Of a stretch of DNA of 64,000 bases, positions 23,782-32,329 are shown in pieces (within the stretch, counting starts at the first letter, position 1; each line of letters opens with the position of its first letter). Origin of the DNA: Gemmiger gallinarum. Its GTDB lineage: Bacteria; Bacillota; Clostridia; Oscillospirales; Ruminococcaceae. The stretch lies in assembly GCF_014982805.1 (NCBI RefSeq), contig NZ_JADCKC010000002.1:62001-126000 (forward strand), given 5' to 3'. Below the pieces are notes generated by a model, which searched no databases, was not told the DNA's origin, and saw only the letters and a program-made list of their open reading frames with translations. Position numbers and translations under genes: made by a program.

Positions 23782-24498
23782 ATGGCAAGCAAATACATTC
23801 TGGTTTACAACGACATTACCTCCCGCATTCAGAGCGGTATGTACCCGGCGGGGAGCCGCCTCCCCGCCGAGAATCTTCTGATTCAGGAATACGGCGTCTC
23901 CCGGGATACGCTGCGCAAGGCGCTGGCCATGCTGGAGCAGGACGGCTATATCCAGAAAGCCCGCGGCCGCGAGGCGCTGGTGCTTGACCGGGAAAAGGTG
24001 GTGTTCCCGGTTTCGGGGCTGACCAGCTTTCAGGAGCTGGCCACCGCCGAGGGCTACCAGACAAAAACCCATGTGGTGCTGCTGGAATCGGTGCGCGGCT
24101 GCCGCGAGCTCATGAAAGCTCTTGACCTGAGCCGGGACGACGAGGCCTGGCGGTTGTATCGCGTGCGGGAGATCGAGGGGGAGCGCGTCATTCTGGACAA
24201 GGATTTTCTCAACCGCAAGTATGTCCCCGCACTGACTGAGGCCGACTGCTCCGACTCTCTCTACCGCTATCTGGAAAAGGATCTTGGCCTCAAGATCGGC
24301 TGTGCCCAGAAAGAGATCACCGCCTGCCGCCCCACCGAGGAGGACCGCCGCTATCTGGACCTGGGCAAAAACGATATCATGATCGTGGTGTCCAGCTATG
24401 TCTATCTGGAAAGCGGCGCTTTGTTCCAGCATACTGAATCCCGCCACCGCTGGGACCGCTTCCGCTTTGTGGATTTTGCCCGCCGCTCCCGCGTATAA
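23782..24498 (+). CDS. treR: GntR/HutC-family trehalose operon repressor (TreR)
   Basis: 238 residues: an N-terminal winged helix (about 5-70, YILVYNDITSRIQSGMYPAG, then SRDTLRKALAMLEQDGYI) and a C-terminal UTRA effector domain (about 90-235, including WRLYRVREIEGERVI). It closely follows Gram-positive TreR proteins, which release DNA on binding trehalose 6-phosphate. Its genomic position directly before treP-treC and the shared palindromes support the call. Unlike the Bacillus order (treP-treA-treR), the regulator comes first and has its own promoter. Confidence 0.9.
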   Translation: MASKYILVYNDITSRIQSGMYPAGSRLPAENLLIQEYGVSRDTLRKALAMLEQDGYIQKARGREALVLDREKVVFPVSGLTSFQELATAEGYQTKTHVVLLESVRGCRELMKALDLSRDDEAWRLYRVREIEGERVILDKDFLNRKYVPALTEADCSDSLYRYLEKDLGLKIGCAQKEITACRPTEEDRRYLDLGKNDIMIVVSSYVYLESGALFQHTESRHRWDRFRFVDFARRSRV

Positions 24499-24629
24499 CC
24501 TTTCCTCCACAGGCATACAACCCGCTTCACTTGTCTGTTTTTTTCGAAACATCGTCAAAAGCGCATTGTCCGTTTGCACAAAGCGGGGAATGCGTTTTTG
24601 TGTGTTGCGCCAAAGTTTCCCCCGGGCCG

Positions 24630-24658
24630 TGGACAAACATATACGTATATGATACCAT
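24630..24658 (+). promoter_or_regulatory. treP: treP promoter with a perfect TreR operator in the spacer
   Basis: TGGACA (24630-24635), 17 bases, TACCAT (24653-24658). The spacer holds CATATACGTATATG (24638-24651), a perfect 14-base palindrome. Bound repressor would sit between -35 and -10. Confidence 0.75.
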
Positions 24659-24674
24659 ACAGTCACCGGGTTAA

Positions 24675-24688
24675 CATATACGTATACG
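24675..24688 (+). promoter_or_regulatory. treP: Second TreR operator before treP
   Basis: CATATACGTATACG, one half-site base from perfect symmetry. Its centre is 37 bases from that of the first operator, and it lies just after the predicted transcription start. A TTGACA follows directly (24689-24694) but lacks a -10 at normal spacing. Confidence 0.65.
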
Positions 24689-24746
24689 TTGACAAATTTC
24701 GATTTCAAAACACGTATAAGCAAGGAGTATTGAAGGAGAGATCATT

Positions 24747-26159
24747 ATGGGGAAATTTACCGCGGACGCCGCCAAAATGCTGGAATTAATCGGCGGCAAG
24801 GAAAACATCAGTGCCGTTACCCACTGCATGACACGCATGCGTTTTGTGCTGGCAGACCCGGCCAAGGCCGACATCAAGGGCATTGAAGCGCTGCCCTCGG
24901 TCAAGGGCAGTTTTACCCAGGCCGGACAGTTCCAGGTCATCATCGGCAACGACGTGGCCGAGTTTTTCAACGACTTCACATCCGTTTCCGGCATTGAAGG
25001 CGTCAGCAAGGACGCCGCCAAGCAGGCCGCCAAAAGCAACCAGAATCCCGCCCAGAAGTTCATGAGCAACCTGGCGGAGATCTTCGCCCCGCTGATCCCC
25101 GCTCTGATCGTCGGCGGTCTGATCCTTGGCTTCCGCAGCTTCATCGGTGAGGTCGCCATCTTCGACGGCGGCACCAAAACCCTGTCCGAGACCTCCCAGT
25201 TCTGGGCAGGCACCTACAGCTTCCTGTGGCTGATCGGCGAGGCGGTCTTCCACTATCTGCCTGTGGCCATCTGCTGGTCGGTGGTCAAAAAGATGGGCGG
25301 CACCCAGATCCTGGGCATCATCCTGGGCATCTGCCTGGTCTCTCCTCAGCTGCTCAACGCCTACTCGGTCGCTTCCACTGCGGCCGCCGACATTCCCGTC
25401 TGGGATTTTGGATTCGCCCAGGTGCAGATGATCGGCTATCAGGCCCAGGTCATCCCCGCTATTCTGGCTGCCTTTGTGCTGGTGTATCTTGAAAGGCTGT
25501 TCAAAAAGATCACGCCGGAATATCTGTCCATGATCATCGTCCCCTTCTTCTCCCTGGTCCTGTCGGTGCTCATCGCCCACACCATCGTCGGCCCCATCGG
25601 CTGGAAGATCGGCGACGCCATCGCCAACGTGGTTTACATCGGCCTGACCACCAACCTGCGCTGGATCTTTGCTCCCATCTTCGGCCTGCTGTATGCCCCG
25701 CTGGTCATCACCGGCCTGCATCACATGACCAACGCCATTGATACTCAGCTGTCCAATCAGTTCGGCGGCACCATGCTCTGGCCCATGATCGCCCTGTCCA
25801 ACATTGCCCAAGCTTCCGCTGTTCTGGCCATGATCGTCCTGCAGAAGGGCGAGCGGGAACGCCAGGTCTCCATCCCCGCCTGCATCTCCGGCTACATGGG
25901 CGTCACCGAGCCCGCCCTCTTCGGCGTCAACCTGAAAAACGGCTTTCCCTTTGTCTGCGGCATGATCGGCTCCGCCATCGCCGCCACCGTGTCTGTGGGC
26001 ACCGGCGTCATGTCCTTCTCGGTGGGCGTGGGCGGTCTGCCCGGCTTCCTCTCCATCATGCCCGAACATATGCCCATGTTCTTTGTCTGCATGGCCATTG
26101 CCATTGTGGTGCCTTTTGTCCTGACCCTCATCATTGGTAAAAAGAAAGGAGTACACTGA
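24747..26159 (+). CDS. treP: PTS trehalose-specific EIIBC permease (TreP)
   Basis: 470-residue membrane transporter that takes up trehalose and phosphorylates it. The EIIB domain (1-85) has the phosphocysteine C27 in AVTHCMTRMRF; EIIC (about 110-465) has about ten helices with TNAIDTQ and the conserved GYMGVTEPALFGV loop near residue 390. There is no EIIA domain, so the phosphate must come from an EIIA encoded elsewhere, as for Bacillus TreP. It lies two bases before treC, with GAAGGAGAG before the ATG. Confidence 0.94.
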   Translation: MGKFTADAAKMLELIGGKENISAVTHCMTRMRFVLADPAKADIKGIEALPSVKGSFTQAGQFQVIIGNDVAEFFNDFTSVSGIEGVSKDAAKQAAKSNQNPAQKFMSNLAEIFAPLIPALIVGGLILGFRSFIGEVAIFDGGTKTLSETSQFWAGTYSFLWLIGEAVFHYLPVAICWSVVKKMGGTQILGIILGICLVSPQLLNAYSVASTAAADIPVWDFGFAQVQMIGYQAQVIPAILAAFVLVYLERLFKKITPEYLSMIIVPFFSLVLSVLIAHTIVGPIGWKIGDAIANVVYIGLTTNLRWIFAPIFGLLYAPLVITGLHHMTNAIDTQLSNQFGGTMLWPMIALSNIAQASAVLAMIVLQKGERERQVSIPACISGYMGVTEPALFGVNLKNGFPFVCGMIGSAIAATVSVGTGVMSFSVGVGGLPGFLSIMPEHMPMFFVCMAIAIVVPFVLTLIIGKKKGVH

Positions 26160-26161
26160 TT

Positions 26162-27826
26162 ATGACCCAGAACCAGTTGGGCGGTAAGGTCGTCTACCAG
26201 ATCTATGTCAAGAGCTTTCAGGATTCCAACGGCGACGGTATCGGCGATCTGCCCGGTATCACCAGCCGCCTGGACTATCTGGCAGGGCTGGGCGTGGACT
26301 ATCTGTGGCTGACCCCCATCTACCCTTCCCCTCAGCGGGACAACGGCTACGATGTGGCGAATTACCGCGCCATCAATCCCGAATACGGCACCATGCAGGA
26401 TTTTGAGACACTGTGTGCCGAGGCGGAAAAGCGGGGCATCCGCATCATGCTGGACATGGTGTTCAACCACACCTCCACCGACCACGAATGGTTCCGCCGG
26501 GCCATTGCCGGGGAACAGAAATACCTGGACTATTACATCTGGAAGGACGGCGTGCCCGGCACGCCTCCCACCAACTGGGAGTCCAAGTTCGGCGGCTCCG
26601 CCTGGCAGTGGGAAGAACATGTGGGCAAATACTACCTGCATCTGTTCGACCGCACCCAGGCCGACCTCAACTGGGAAAACCCCGAGGTCCGGCAGGAGCT
26701 GTTCGACATCCTGCATTTCTGGGAGGACAAGGGCGTGCGCGCCTTCCGCTTCGACGTGGTCAACCTGATTTCCAAGCCCGACGCCTACACCGACGACAAC
26801 GCCGGGGACGGCCGCCGCTTTTACACCGACGGCCCCCGCATCCACGAATATCTCAAGCTGCTCAACGCCCGGGGCTTCGGCAAATGCGCCGATGTGGTGA
26901 CGGTGGGGGAAATGTCTTCCACCAGCCTGGAAAACTGTGTCCGCTACACCGATCCCGCCGAGGGAGAGCTGTCCATGGTGTTCAGCTTCCACCACCTGAA
27001 AACCGACTACAAAAACGGAGACAAGTGGCAGCTGGAACCCAACCGCTTTGGAGAGCTGAAAGGCCTGCTGGACAAGTGGCAGCTGGGCATGCAGGCCAAA
27101 CACGGCTGGAACGCGGTGTTCTGGTGCAACCATGACCAGCCCCGCATTGTGTCCCGTTTTGGGGACGAGGGGCAGTACCATGATGTCTCGGCCAAAATGC
27201 TGGGCACCGCCATCCATATGCTGCGGGGCACCCCCTACATCTATCAGGGCGAGGAACTGGGCATGACCAACGCCCACTTTACCGATATCCGCCAGTACAG
27301 GGATGTGGAGAGCACCAACCGCTACCACATTCTCAAAGAACAGGGCATGCCCGACGAGGAGATCTACGCCATTCTGGGTGCCCGCTCCCGGGACAACGGC
27401 CGCACTCCCATGCAGTGGGACGGCAGCGCCCGGGGCGGCTTTACCACCGGTACCCCCTGGCTGGCCGTCAACCCCAACACCGACACCATCAACGCTGCTG
27501 CGGAGGCTGCCGATCCCGACTCGGTGCTCAATTACTACCGCCGCCTTGTGGCACTGCGCAAGGAGTATCCGGTCATCCAGTCCGGGCTCTATGCTCCGGT
27601 GGAGCCGGGCAATCCCAACGTTTACGCCTATACCCGCACCCTGGGTGACGAGACCCTGGTGGTAGCCTGCAACTTTTACGCCGAACCTGCCCGGGTCACC
27701 CTGCCCGCTCCCCAAGGCCAGGACGCCCGGCTGCTCATCGGCAACTGGCCGGAACAGCCCTTCGCTCCTCACATGACCCTGCGCCCCTATGAGGCCGTCG
27801 TCTACCGCTTCGCCCCCAGGGCGTAA
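26162..27826 (+). CDS. treC: Trehalose-6-phosphate hydrolase (GH13)
   Basis: Cleaves trehalose 6-phosphate to glucose and glucose 6-phosphate. 554 residues, GH13 (alpha/beta)8 enzyme: VYQIYVKSFQDSNGDGIGD at the N-terminus, calcium-type loop LDMVFNHTS, nucleophile D198 in FRFDVVN, acid/base E250 in TVGEMSS and D325 in CNHDQPR. The length and the N-terminal region match phosphotrehalases, and the PTS permease beside it makes the substrate clear. Co-transcribed with treP; named treA in Bacillus. Confidence 0.95.
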   Translation: MTQNQLGGKVVYQIYVKSFQDSNGDGIGDLPGITSRLDYLAGLGVDYLWLTPIYPSPQRDNGYDVANYRAINPEYGTMQDFETLCAEAEKRGIRIMLDMVFNHTSTDHEWFRRAIAGEQKYLDYYIWKDGVPGTPPTNWESKFGGSAWQWEEHVGKYYLHLFDRTQADLNWENPEVRQELFDILHFWEDKGVRAFRFDVVNLISKPDAYTDDNAGDGRRFYTDGPRIHEYLKLLNARGFGKCADVVTVGEMSSTSLENCVRYTDPAEGELSMVFSFHHLKTDYKNGDKWQLEPNRFGELKGLLDKWQLGMQAKHGWNAVFWCNHDQPRIVSRFGDEGQYHDVSAKMLGTAIHMLRGTPYIYQGEELGMTNAHFTDIRQYRDVESTNRYHILKEQGMPDEEIYAILGARSRDNGRTPMQWDGSARGGFTTGTPWLAVNPNTDTINAAAEAADPDSVLNYYRRLVALRKEYPVIQSGLYAPVEPGNPNVYAYTRTLGDETLVVACNFYAEPARVTLPAPQGQDARLLIGNWPEQPFAPHMTLRPYEAVVYRFAPRA

Positions 27827-27862
27827 AGCTGTTTCGCAGGCAGTTTCTTAATCAATCAAATC

Positions 27863-27910
27863 ATCCGCCGTACCATCAGTGAACGCGCTGTAGGGTACGG
27901 CGGATTTTTG
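27863..27910 (+). terminator. Terminator of the trehalose operon
   Basis: ATCCGCCGTACC and GGGTACGGCGGAT pair around a loop of about 18 bases, followed by TTTTTGTTTT. Confidence 0.88.
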
Positions 27911-27919
27911 TTTTGTGTG

Positions 27920-27993
27920 TTGACAACTTTCCTTGTCAATGCTAAGATGGATTTGACAAGAAAAATTGTCATTTTGACAAAATTGCTTGTCAT
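27920..27993 (+). promoter_or_regulatory. Promoter and three tandem operators of the XRE regulator
   Basis: Three 20-base inverted repeats of the form TTGACAA-N6-TTGTCA(A/T) begin at 27920, 27953 and 27974 (starts 33 and 21 bases apart, about three and two helical turns). The first includes the -35 TTGACA (27920-27925); TAAGAT (27943-27948) follows at 17 bases. The second covers the transcription start and the third lies in the leader. The array ends 17 bases before the regulator gene, so autorepression is likely. Confidence 0.75.
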
Positions 27994-28010
27994 AAAAAGG
28001 AGGTGGGCGG

Positions 28011-28232
28011 ATGCCGCTGTACAATCGCCTCAAGGAGCACCGCGCCCGGCTGGGTGTCAACCAGCAGCAGATGGGCGCCATGGCCGGGGTCTCGCGGCAG
28101 ACCATCAGCCAGATCGAGCGGGGGGATTATTCCCCGTCGGTCACGCTGGCGCTCAAGCTGGCCAAACTCTGCGGCGTGACCGTGGAGGACATTTTCCGCT
28201 ATGAGGAGGAATCATCGGATGAAACAACCTAA
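28011..28232 (+). CDS. Small XRE-family (Cro/CI-type) regulator
   Basis: 73 residues, almost entirely one helix-turn-helix domain: LKEHRARLGVNQQQMG, AGVSRQTISQIERGDYSPSV, then LAKLCGVTVEDIF. Such short regulators usually act as dimers on inverted repeats, and three matching repeats lie just upstream. AAAGGAGG stands eight bases before the ATG. The gene overlaps the following DUF3169 gene by 14 bases, a frequent pairing in Firmicutes, so the membrane protein is probably its main target. Confidence 0.92.
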   Translation: MPLYNRLKEHRARLGVNQQQMGAMAGVSRQTISQIERGDYSPSVTLALKLAKLCGVTVEDIFRYEEESSDETT

Positions 28233-29016
28233 CATGCAGGACCCCGTCGCCCGGGATAACCGCAAAAACTGGCCGAAATTTGTGGCCGTTCTCATTGTCG
28301 CGCTGTTTGCGGGTGGAGCGTTGGGCACTGCTGTCACCTGGATCATGGAAAATCCTTCGCGGGATGAAATCATCCGCCATCTGGGCGTCGCTCTGGGTAC
28401 CTGCTCGCCCTGGGCCGTGCTGTGCGCCCTGCTGTTCTGGGCGGGCAGCATGGTCTGCTACCGCCGGGGCAAGGCTGCCTTTGCCTCCTGGGACGGTGAG
28501 GACGAAGATGCGCTGGAGCCCGCCGAGCATCTGCTGTCCTGGAGCATCCTCTGGGCGACGGCATCCCAGTTTTTTGCCTTCGCAGTCTTTTCGGTGGTGG
28601 TGTCCCTGATTCCTCTGGGCTATGCGGACTACATTGCTCTGCTGGCAGCCATCGTCGGGCTTCTGGCGGTCACCTTCCTCGTTCTGTTCACCCAGCAGCG
28701 GGTGGTGGACCTGACCCGGCGCATCAACCCCGAAAAGCAGGGCAGCGTCTACGATTTCAAGTTCCAGAAAAAATGGCTGGCCAGCTGTGACGAGGCCGAA
28801 CGTCAGCGCATCGGTCAGGCCGCCTATTCCAGTTTTCTTGTGACCTCCCGGACATCCATGATCGTCTGGATCGCCATGGTGCTTGTCAACCTGTATCTGC
28901 CCATCGGCCCGCTGCCGGTGCTGGCCGCGCTGATCCCCTGGGGTGTGGGGCAGATCTCCTACCTGGCCGCCTGCCTGAAAATGGAGCGTTCCCACGCCGC
29001 CCCATCCAAAGAATAA
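28219..29016 (+). CDS. DUF3169-family membrane protein
   Basis: 265 residues with about six hydrophobic helices (about 18-42, 60-80, 112-135, 140-162, 212-232, 235-255). The central cytoplasmic stretch NPEKQGSVYDFKFQKKWLASCDEAER is characteristic of DUF3169 proteins. Their function is unknown; they are commonly controlled by a small XRE regulator as here. ATG at 28219, inside the regulator gene, has AGGAGG upstream and is preferred over the ATG at 28201. Confidence 0.85.
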   Translation: MKQPNMQDPVARDNRKNWPKFVAVLIVALFAGGALGTAVTWIMENPSRDEIIRHLGVALGTCSPWAVLCALLFWAGSMVCYRRGKAAFASWDGEDEDALEPAEHLLSWSILWATASQFFAFAVFSVVVSLIPLGYADYIALLAAIVGLLAVTFLVLFTQQRVVDLTRRINPEKQGSVYDFKFQKKWLASCDEAERQRIGQAAYSSFLVTSRTSMIVWIAMVLVNLYLPIGPLPVLAALIPWGVGQISYLAACLKMERSHAAPSKE

Positions 29017-29025
29017 ACCGAATCC

Positions 29026-29057
29026 CGCCGGACCAGCTTACCGCTGTCCGGCGTTTT
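29026..29057 (+). terminator. Terminator after the XRE/DUF3169 pair
   Basis: CGCCGGAC (29026-29033) pairs with GTCCGGCG (29046-29053), followed by TTTT. Confidence 0.75.
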
Positions 29058-29099
29058 CTGTGCCTGTTTTCCGCCGGGCAAGAAACTTTGTCCGGGCAG

Positions 29100-29128
29100 T
29101 TGAAACATTTGTGCAAAAACGGTACAAT
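29100..29128 (+). promoter_or_regulatory. kdgK: kdgK promoter
   Basis: TTGAAA (29100-29105), 17 bases, TACAAT (29123-29128). It leaves a leader of about 100 bases in which I see no known element. Confidence 0.7.
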
Positions 29129-29233
29129 AAAGATACATAAACGAATGTCCGGCACACCGCAGCCCGGAAAGTCACCTTGCCTGCCCGGCACGGCTTCCGG
29201 AGATTGCGGCCCCGTATTTGAGGAGGTCATTTC

Positions 29234-30319
29234 ATGGAGCACTACAATCCCCTGCTGCGCGGCAACAGTTCCGAAAAGTTCATCACCATCGGCGAGATCA
29301 TGCTCCGCCTCACCCCGCCCAACTACGAAAAAATCCGCATGGCCAGCAACTTTGAGGCCAGCTACGGCGGCAGCGAGGCAAACATCGCCCTGGCTCTGGC
29401 CAACCTGGGCATCGACAGCACCTTTTTCAGCGTGGTGCCCAACAACAGCCTGGGCAAGAGCGCGGTGCGCTGGCTGCGGTCCAACGACGTGCACTGCACG
29501 CCCATGATCCTTTCCACCCCGGAGGAGACCCCCACCCATCGTCTGGGTACTTATTATCTGGAGACCGGCTACGGCATCCGCGCCAGCAAGGTCACCTACG
29601 ACCGCAAGCACAGTGCCTTCACCGAGTATGACTACTCCTCCGTGGACCTGGACGCTCTGCTGGACGGCTATGACTGGCTGCACCTGAGCGGCATCACCCC
29701 GGCGCTGGGCCCCAACTGCCGCCAGCTCATCACCGACTGCCTGAAAGTTGCTCAGGCCAAGGGCCTGACCATCAGCTTTGACGGCAACTTCCGCAGTGCC
29801 CTGTGGACCTGGGAGGAAGCCCGGGATTACTGCACCGAATGCCTGCCCTACGTTAATGTACTGTTCGGCATCGAGCCCTACCACCTGTGGAAGGACGAGG
29901 ACGATCACGCCAAGGGCGACTGGAAGGACGGCGTTCCCCTGCAGCCCAGCTACGAACAGGAGGACGAGGTCTTCCAGCATTTCATTGAGCGTTATCCCAA
30001 CCTCACCTGCATTGCCCGCCATGTGCGGTACGCCCATTCCGGCTCCGAGAACAGCCTCAAGGCCTTTATGTGGTACGAGGGCCATACCTTTGAGAGCAAG
30101 CTCTTCACCTTCAACATTCTCGACCGCGTGGGCGGCGGCGACGCTTTTGCCAGCGGCCTGATCTACGCCATGATGAACAATTACAAGCCCATGGACATGA
30201 TCAACTTTGCGGTGGCCAGCAGCGCCATCAAGCACACCATCCACGGCGACGCCAACATCACCGACGACGCCAAGGCGATCCGCGAACTGATGAACATGAA
30301 CTACGACATCAAGCGCTGA
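29234..30319 (+). CDS. kdgK: PfkB-family sugar kinase, probable 2-keto-3-deoxygluconate kinase
   Basis: 361 residues, ribokinase fold. FITIGEIMLRLTPP and GGSEANIALALANLG form the N-terminal sugar-binding part; the C-terminal anion hole and catalytic base are in RVGGGDAFASGLIY (D303). The TPPNYEKI/GGSEANIA segments match KDG kinases, which make 2-keto-3-deoxy-6-phosphogluconate from uronate or pectin breakdown. The aldolase gene often found beside it is absent, so the substrate is less certain than the family. Monocistronic. Confidence 0.85.
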   Translation: MEHYNPLLRGNSSEKFITIGEIMLRLTPPNYEKIRMASNFEASYGGSEANIALALANLGIDSTFFSVVPNNSLGKSAVRWLRSNDVHCTPMILSTPEETPTHRLGTYYLETGYGIRASKVTYDRKHSAFTEYDYSSVDLDALLDGYDWLHLSGITPALGPNCRQLITDCLKVAQAKGLTISFDGNFRSALWTWEEARDYCTECLPYVNVLFGIEPYHLWKDEDDHAKGDWKDGVPLQPSYEQEDEVFQHFIERYPNLTCIARHVRYAHSGSENSLKAFMWYEGHTFESKLFTFNILDRVGGGDAFASGLIYAMMNNYKPMDMINFAVASSAIKHTIHGDANITDDAKAIRELMNMNYDIKR

Positions 30320-30363
30320 GGGTTTGCTCTCTGCGCAGGTTATCCTTTTCGCAATCCAAACAG

Positions 30364-30413
30364 CAACGCCGCCTGCAGCGGGGAGTTTTCCCTGCCGCGG
30401 GCGGCGTTGTTTT
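30364..30413 (+). terminator. Terminator after kdgK
   Basis: CAACGCCGCC and GGCGGCGTTG pair perfectly, enclosing a further internal stem, and are followed by TTTT. Confidence 0.85.
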
Positions 30414-30466
30414 ATCGTTTTCTCTTGTCCGGTTTCTCTGCCGTCAGCGGGGTACGGCAGCTACAG

Positions 30467-32329
30467 TCACAGCTGCATGCCGGCGTTTTTCAGGTTGCGC
30501 AGGTCGGCGCTCTCCCGGAAGTCCTCATAGTCCAGGGACAGGGACGGGCTGTAATAGGGGTCGCGGAGGATGTTTTCCCGGCCATGGCGGGCGTAGAGAC
30601 GGGCGCGCTCGGCGTCGAAGCGGGCCTTTTTGACAGGGTCCTTCTCGTCAGAGCCGCGGCTCTTGCTCTCATAGTGGTAGAGCTCGGCATAGGGGGTCCA
30701 TGCAATACGCCAGCCCGCCTCACGGATGCGCAGGCAGAAGTCCACATCGTTGAAGGCCACGGTGAACTCCTCGTCCAGGCCGTTGAGAGCGTCGTACACT
30801 TCGGTGCGGACCAGCAGGCAGGCAGCGGTCACGGCGGAGTAGTCCTGCACGGTGGCCAGGCGGAACATATACCCGCTGGCCCCACGGCGATGGTACTTGT
30901 GGCTGTGCCCCGCATAGCCCCCCAGCCCGGTGATGACCCCCGCGTGCTGGATGGTATCGTCGGGATAGTAGAGCATGGCGCCGCAGGCCGCCACCCCGGG
31001 CTGAATGGCCTCCCCCACCATCTCCCCCAGCCAGTCGTGGCTGAGGATTTCCACATCGTTGTTGAGCAGCAGCAGGAAGTCGCCCTTTGCCGCCTTTCGC
31101 CCAAAGTTGTTGATGGCTGAGAAGTTGAAGCCGCCCTCATACCGGACCACCCGGCAGTCCTCGTACCGCTGGGGCAGCGTCTTATAATAGTCGAAAGTCG
31201 CCTTGTCGGTGGAGTTGTTCTCGATGACGATGACCTCGAACCGGTCGTAGTTGGTGCGGGCATAAAGGCTGTGCAGGCACTTTTCCAGGTCGTCGGTGTG
31301 GTCCTTGTTGGGGATAAGGATGCTGACCAGGGGCTGCGGGTCGGGCAGCTCCCACCGCACATGGCAAAGGCCGGAGAATTTGCCCTCCTCCACACTGCCC
31401 TTGCGGCCGGCGGCGGTCAGGTGGTCGGCCACCGCCTTCTGGGCTGCCTGCACCACATAAGGCTTGGCCCCGGTGCCGCCGCTGGTGGAAGCCGCGTGCA
31501 CCCGCCAGTAATAGAGCACCTGGGGCAGATGCACCGGTGCGGCGGCGGGGTCATGGCGCTGCATCTCGTCCATCATGCGCAGAAAAAGGTCGTGGTCCTG
31601 GGCGCCGTCACAGGCAGGACGCTCCCCGCCCACCGCCTCAAAGAGGGATTTTTCAAACACCGCCAGGTGGCAGATGTAGTTGCAGGCCATAAGGTACTCC
31701 GGCGCGTAGTCCGGCTTGAAGTGCCCCACATAGGCGTCTTTGGGGGTGCGGCGGAAGAGGGCCTCGTCGCTGTAGAGAAACTGCGGCTTTGCCCCGGCAG
31801 CCTCCCCCTCTGCAATGGCCCGGCCCATGGTGTAGATGGCGTGGGGGGCCAGCTCGTCGTCGTGGTCGGCCAGGGCCAGGTAGGGCCCCTCCGCCAGCTG
31901 GGCGGCGGCGTTGGTGTTGGCTGCAATGCCGGCGTTGTCGATCTTGCGGTAGCGGATGCGGGGGTCTGCCTCGGCACGGCGGCGGACAGTCTCCCCCACA
32001 TAGGCGTGGGCCTCGTCCGAGGCATCGGCCAGGCAGAGCTGCCATCTGCCGCAGGTCTGGGCCTGCACACTGCCCAGAAACCGCTCCAGATATTTGGGCG
32101 GGGTGTTGTACAGCGGCGTCAGGATGCAGATGACGGGGAACTCCGAGGTATCCTCCGCCCGCTGGGCGGCCAGTGCCTTTTTGGAGGGCAGATACCGTCC
32201 CCGATGAGGCAGCAACCGCCGGGCGGCAAAGCCCGCTGCCCGATGCAGCATGGCCCCTGCCCCCTGCTCTTTGGTCAGGGTGCGGGCGTAACCCAACAGT
32301 TCCCGCATGCGTTTGAGCTTCAGGTTCAT
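30467..32329 (-). CDS. Double-domain GT2 glycosyltransferase, copy 2
   Basis: 620 residues with two GT-A domains. The first (about 65-290) has VICILTPLYNTPPKYLERF and ADHDDELAP; the second (about 335-560) has VSILIPNKDHTDDLEKCL, VIVIENNSTDKATFDYY and LLLNNDVEILS. The layout is that of polysaccharide GT2 proteins that add successive sugars, often rhamnose. It is a clear paralogue of the 625-residue protein at 33187-35064 (both share NNFGRKAA/NNFGARYA, DDTIQHAGV and YESKSRG). Last gene of the export operon; its ATG overlaps the preceding stop by four bases. Confidence 0.9.
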   Translation of the reverse strand: MNLKLKRMRELLGYARTLTKEQGAGAMLHRAAGFAARRLLPHRGRYLPSKKALAAQRAEDTSEFPVICILTPLYNTPPKYLERFLGSVQAQTCGRWQLCLADASDEAHAYVGETVRRRAEADPRIRYRKIDNAGIAANTNAAAQLAEGPYLALADHDDELAPHAIYTMGRAIAEGEAAGAKPQFLYSDEALFRRTPKDAYVGHFKPDYAPEYLMACNYICHLAVFEKSLFEAVGGERPACDGAQDHDLFLRMMDEMQRHDPAAAPVHLPQVLYYWRVHAASTSGGTGAKPYVVQAAQKAVADHLTAAGRKGSVEEGKFSGLCHVRWELPDPQPLVSILIPNKDHTDDLEKCLHSLYARTNYDRFEVIVIENNSTDKATFDYYKTLPQRYEDCRVVRYEGGFNFSAINNFGRKAAKGDFLLLLNNDVEILSHDWLGEMVGEAIQPGVAACGAMLYYPDDTIQHAGVITGLGGYAGHSHKYHRRGASGYMFRLATVQDYSAVTAACLLVRTEVYDALNGLDEEFTVAFNDVDFCLRIREAGWRIAWTPYAELYHYESKSRGSDEKDPVKKARFDAERARLYARHGRENILRDPYYSPSLSLDYEDFRESADLRNLKNAGMQL

